DNA from: Pseudomonadota bacterium
GTDB taxonomy: Bacteria; Pseudomonadota; Gammaproteobacteria; Burkholderiales; SG8-39
Assembly: GCA_021847125.1 (NCBI GenBank)
Contig: JAJZUK010000088.1
Location: 1-6,011, forward strand
Direction: 5' to 3'
DNA: 6,011 nucleotides
The notes below the pieces were generated by a model. It searched no databases. It was not told the DNA's origin and saw only the letters and a program-made list of their open reading frames with translations. The translations under genes were made by a program, and so were the position numbers. Below, in pieces: positions 5,229 through 6,011 of the stretch. How positions within the stretch are numbered: position 1 is the stretch's first letter; each line of letters starts with the position of its first letter.

Positions 5229-5637
5229 AGGGCTTCGCGCTGAAATCCAGATCCTCGCCAGGGGCTGCAGGCGCAGGGGCTGCAGACGCTGCAGCCGGTG
5301 CCGCTGCCGCCGCCCGCGCTGCCACCCGCGCCGCCGCCGGCGGTATGTTCTTGCTCGGGTCGTCCGGCACCGCGGCGCCTCCATTCGCGAGCGCCGCCTC
5401 CAGATCCTGCTGGATTTGCGCAACGTCGAACGCAGCCCGACCCTGCATGCGCAGCAGGATGCGCGAGGGCAAATCCTGGATGCGCGGCACGGCGGCGCGC
5501 ACGTTGGCGGCAGTGGTGAGAATGGGCACGGCGTGATTGTTCCTGAAGCCGGGCTCGGCGCGATCGATTGCGTCGATCACCGCGTTCTGGGCTTTGGCGA
5601 TGCCCATGAGCAGTTCGGCGAGCTGGGTGTTGTCCAT
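5227..5637 (-). CDS. Unknown protein: helical domain, Ala/Pro-rich linker, C-terminal EDLDFSAKP peptide
   Basis: This 136-residue protein belongs to no family I recognise. Residues 1-88 look like a compact, mainly helical domain (MDNTQLAELLMGIAKAQNAV, later DVAQIQQDLEAALANGG). Residues 89-127 are an Ala/Pro-rich, probably disordered linker. The last nine residues, EDLDFSAKP, repeat the start of the cyclic-nucleotide-binding protein at the left of the window. No signal peptide or membrane segment is seen, so it is probably cytoplasmic. ATG 5637 has AGAGGA 7 nt upstream, a good start. It lies downstream of atpC on the same strand but beyond a strong terminator, so it should have its own promoter within 5638-5830; none is clear. 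The layout suggests a small scaffold or partner protein; this is only an inference. Confidence 0.8.
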   Translation of the reverse strand: MDNTQLAELLMGIAKAQNAVIDAIDRAEPGFRNNHAVPILTTAANVRAAVPRIQDLPSRILLRMQGRAAFDVAQIQQDLEAALANGGAAVPDDPSKNIPPAAARVAARAAAAAPAAASAAPAPAAPGEDLDFSAKP

Positions 5638-5830
5638 GGCGGATTCCTCTTGTCTCTGGTCCGGCGGCCGGCATGGAATTGCCTGCTCGCGTGTTTTGCT
5701 TTGCGTAAGGATACAGCAGGAGCCGGGGGGGAGGGCAGTAGGCCGAACGGCCGGGGCCGCTGCGCATGCGACGCAGATGCCCGGAAAGGCGCATGAATAC
5801 TGGCTCTCGTGCCGATTGAGTGCAAAAGAA

Positions 5831-5857
5831 AAAGGCGGCCGCAGCCGCCTTTTTTTT
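5831..5857. terminator. Bidirectional intrinsic terminator after atpC
   Basis: A GGCGGC/GCCGCC stem (5834-5839 and 5844-5849) closes a 4-nt CGCA loop. It is extended by A-T pairs and flanked by an A-run on the left and eight or more Ts on the right. On the minus strand it follows the atpC stop by 16 bases and reads into TTTTTCTTTT, so it should end the ATP synthase operon transcript. On the plus strand it also has a full U-tract. Confidence 0.9.
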
Positions 5858-5873
5858 GCCTGCGCGAGACGCG

Positions 5874-6011
5874 CTACTTGCGCTGGCGCAGTTTGCGAAT
5901 CGCTGCGATCTGGGCCGCTGCCTGCGCGAGTTCGGCCAGCGCTTCGGCATATTCCATTTTGCCGCTGCGGTTGGCGAGGTTTTCCTGCGCGAGCTTGTGC
6001 GCTTCCAGCGC
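5874..6011 (-). CDS. atpC: ATP synthase F1 epsilon subunit (partial, C-terminal 45 residues)
   Basis: The minus-strand frame enters from the right edge and ends at TAG 5876-5874. The 45 residues read ALEAHKLAQENLANRSG, then KMEYAEALAELAQAAAQIAA, then IRKLRQRK. This fits the C-terminal two-helix hairpin of bacterial AtpC: E. coli has a comparable DYAQASAELAKAIAQL stretch, and the IRKLR ending is common in betaproteobacterial forms as remembered. In the enzyme this subunit sits on the central stalk, and its C-terminal helices can inhibit ATP hydrolysis. The N-terminal beta-sandwich lies outside the window. As atpC is normally last in the atp operon, the terminator 16 bases downstream fits. Confidence 0.88.
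   Translation of the reverse strand, partial: ALEAHKLAQENLANRSGKMEYAEALAELAQAAAQIAAIRKLRQRK

Noticed and set aside
5260..5340. GC-rich repetitive stretch as a possible tandem repeat
   Set aside because: It is the Ala/Pro-rich linker of the unknown protein; the repetition comes from GCG/GCC/CCG codons and has no regular period.
5126..5950. Minus-strand frame of 274 codons
   Set aside because: It runs through the atpC terminator and overlaps both atpC and the unknown gene out of frame; its composition is Arg/Ser/Ala-rich with no recognisable domain.

Overview
The window is GC-rich throughout, with strong third-position GC in its genes. It reads like a proteobacterial chromosome, most likely a betaproteobacterium. 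This rests on the style of the OxyR, rubredoxin reductase and AtpC proteins and on GC content; it is an inference, not a database result. No phage, plasmid or CRISPR sequence is visible.

Layout, left to right. Minus-strand positions 390-1 hold the N-terminal 130 residues of a cyclic-nucleotide-binding (Crp-like sensor) protein that runs off the left edge. About 300 bases of hairpin-rich non-coding sequence follow (391-689). Next comes a compact minus-strand operon, read from 2509 down to 690: rubrerythrin, rubredoxin and rubredoxin-NAD(+) reductase. Facing it across a 108-base AT-rich intergenic region is a plus-strand oxyR (2618-3565) with both redox cysteines. Together these four genes look like a self-contained peroxide module: OxyR senses H2O2, and the reductase passes NAD(P)H electrons through rubredoxin to rubrerythrin, which reduces peroxide to water. 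A 15-bp perfect inverted repeat sits directly against the oxyR start codon.

Downstream of oxyR lies a small non-autonomous transposon-like element (a MITE of about 187 bp) with 25-bp terminal inverted repeats flanked by CTAG on both sides (3584-3778). Immediately beyond it is scrambled accessory sequence: a small minus-strand ORF of unknown function whose stop codon lies in the element's flanking CTAG, and a plus-strand remnant of the C-terminus of a lysophospholipase/monoacylglycerol-lipase-type hydrolase. Then come a minus-strand GFA/CENP-V-type zinc protein (4625-4209) and a divergent plus-strand membrane protein with two TM2 domains (4753-5151).

The right end holds an unrecognised minus-strand protein with an Ala/Pro-rich tail (5637-5227), a bidirectional terminator (5831-5857), and the C-terminal 45 residues of the ATP synthase epsilon subunit, atpC (minus strand, running off the right edge). 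The unknown protein ends in a nine-residue peptide, EDLDFSAKP, that also forms the N-terminus of the cyclic-nucleotide-binding protein at the other end of the window. Six of the nine codons differ synonymously, so this looks like a shared protein-level linear motif and is the least explained signal here.
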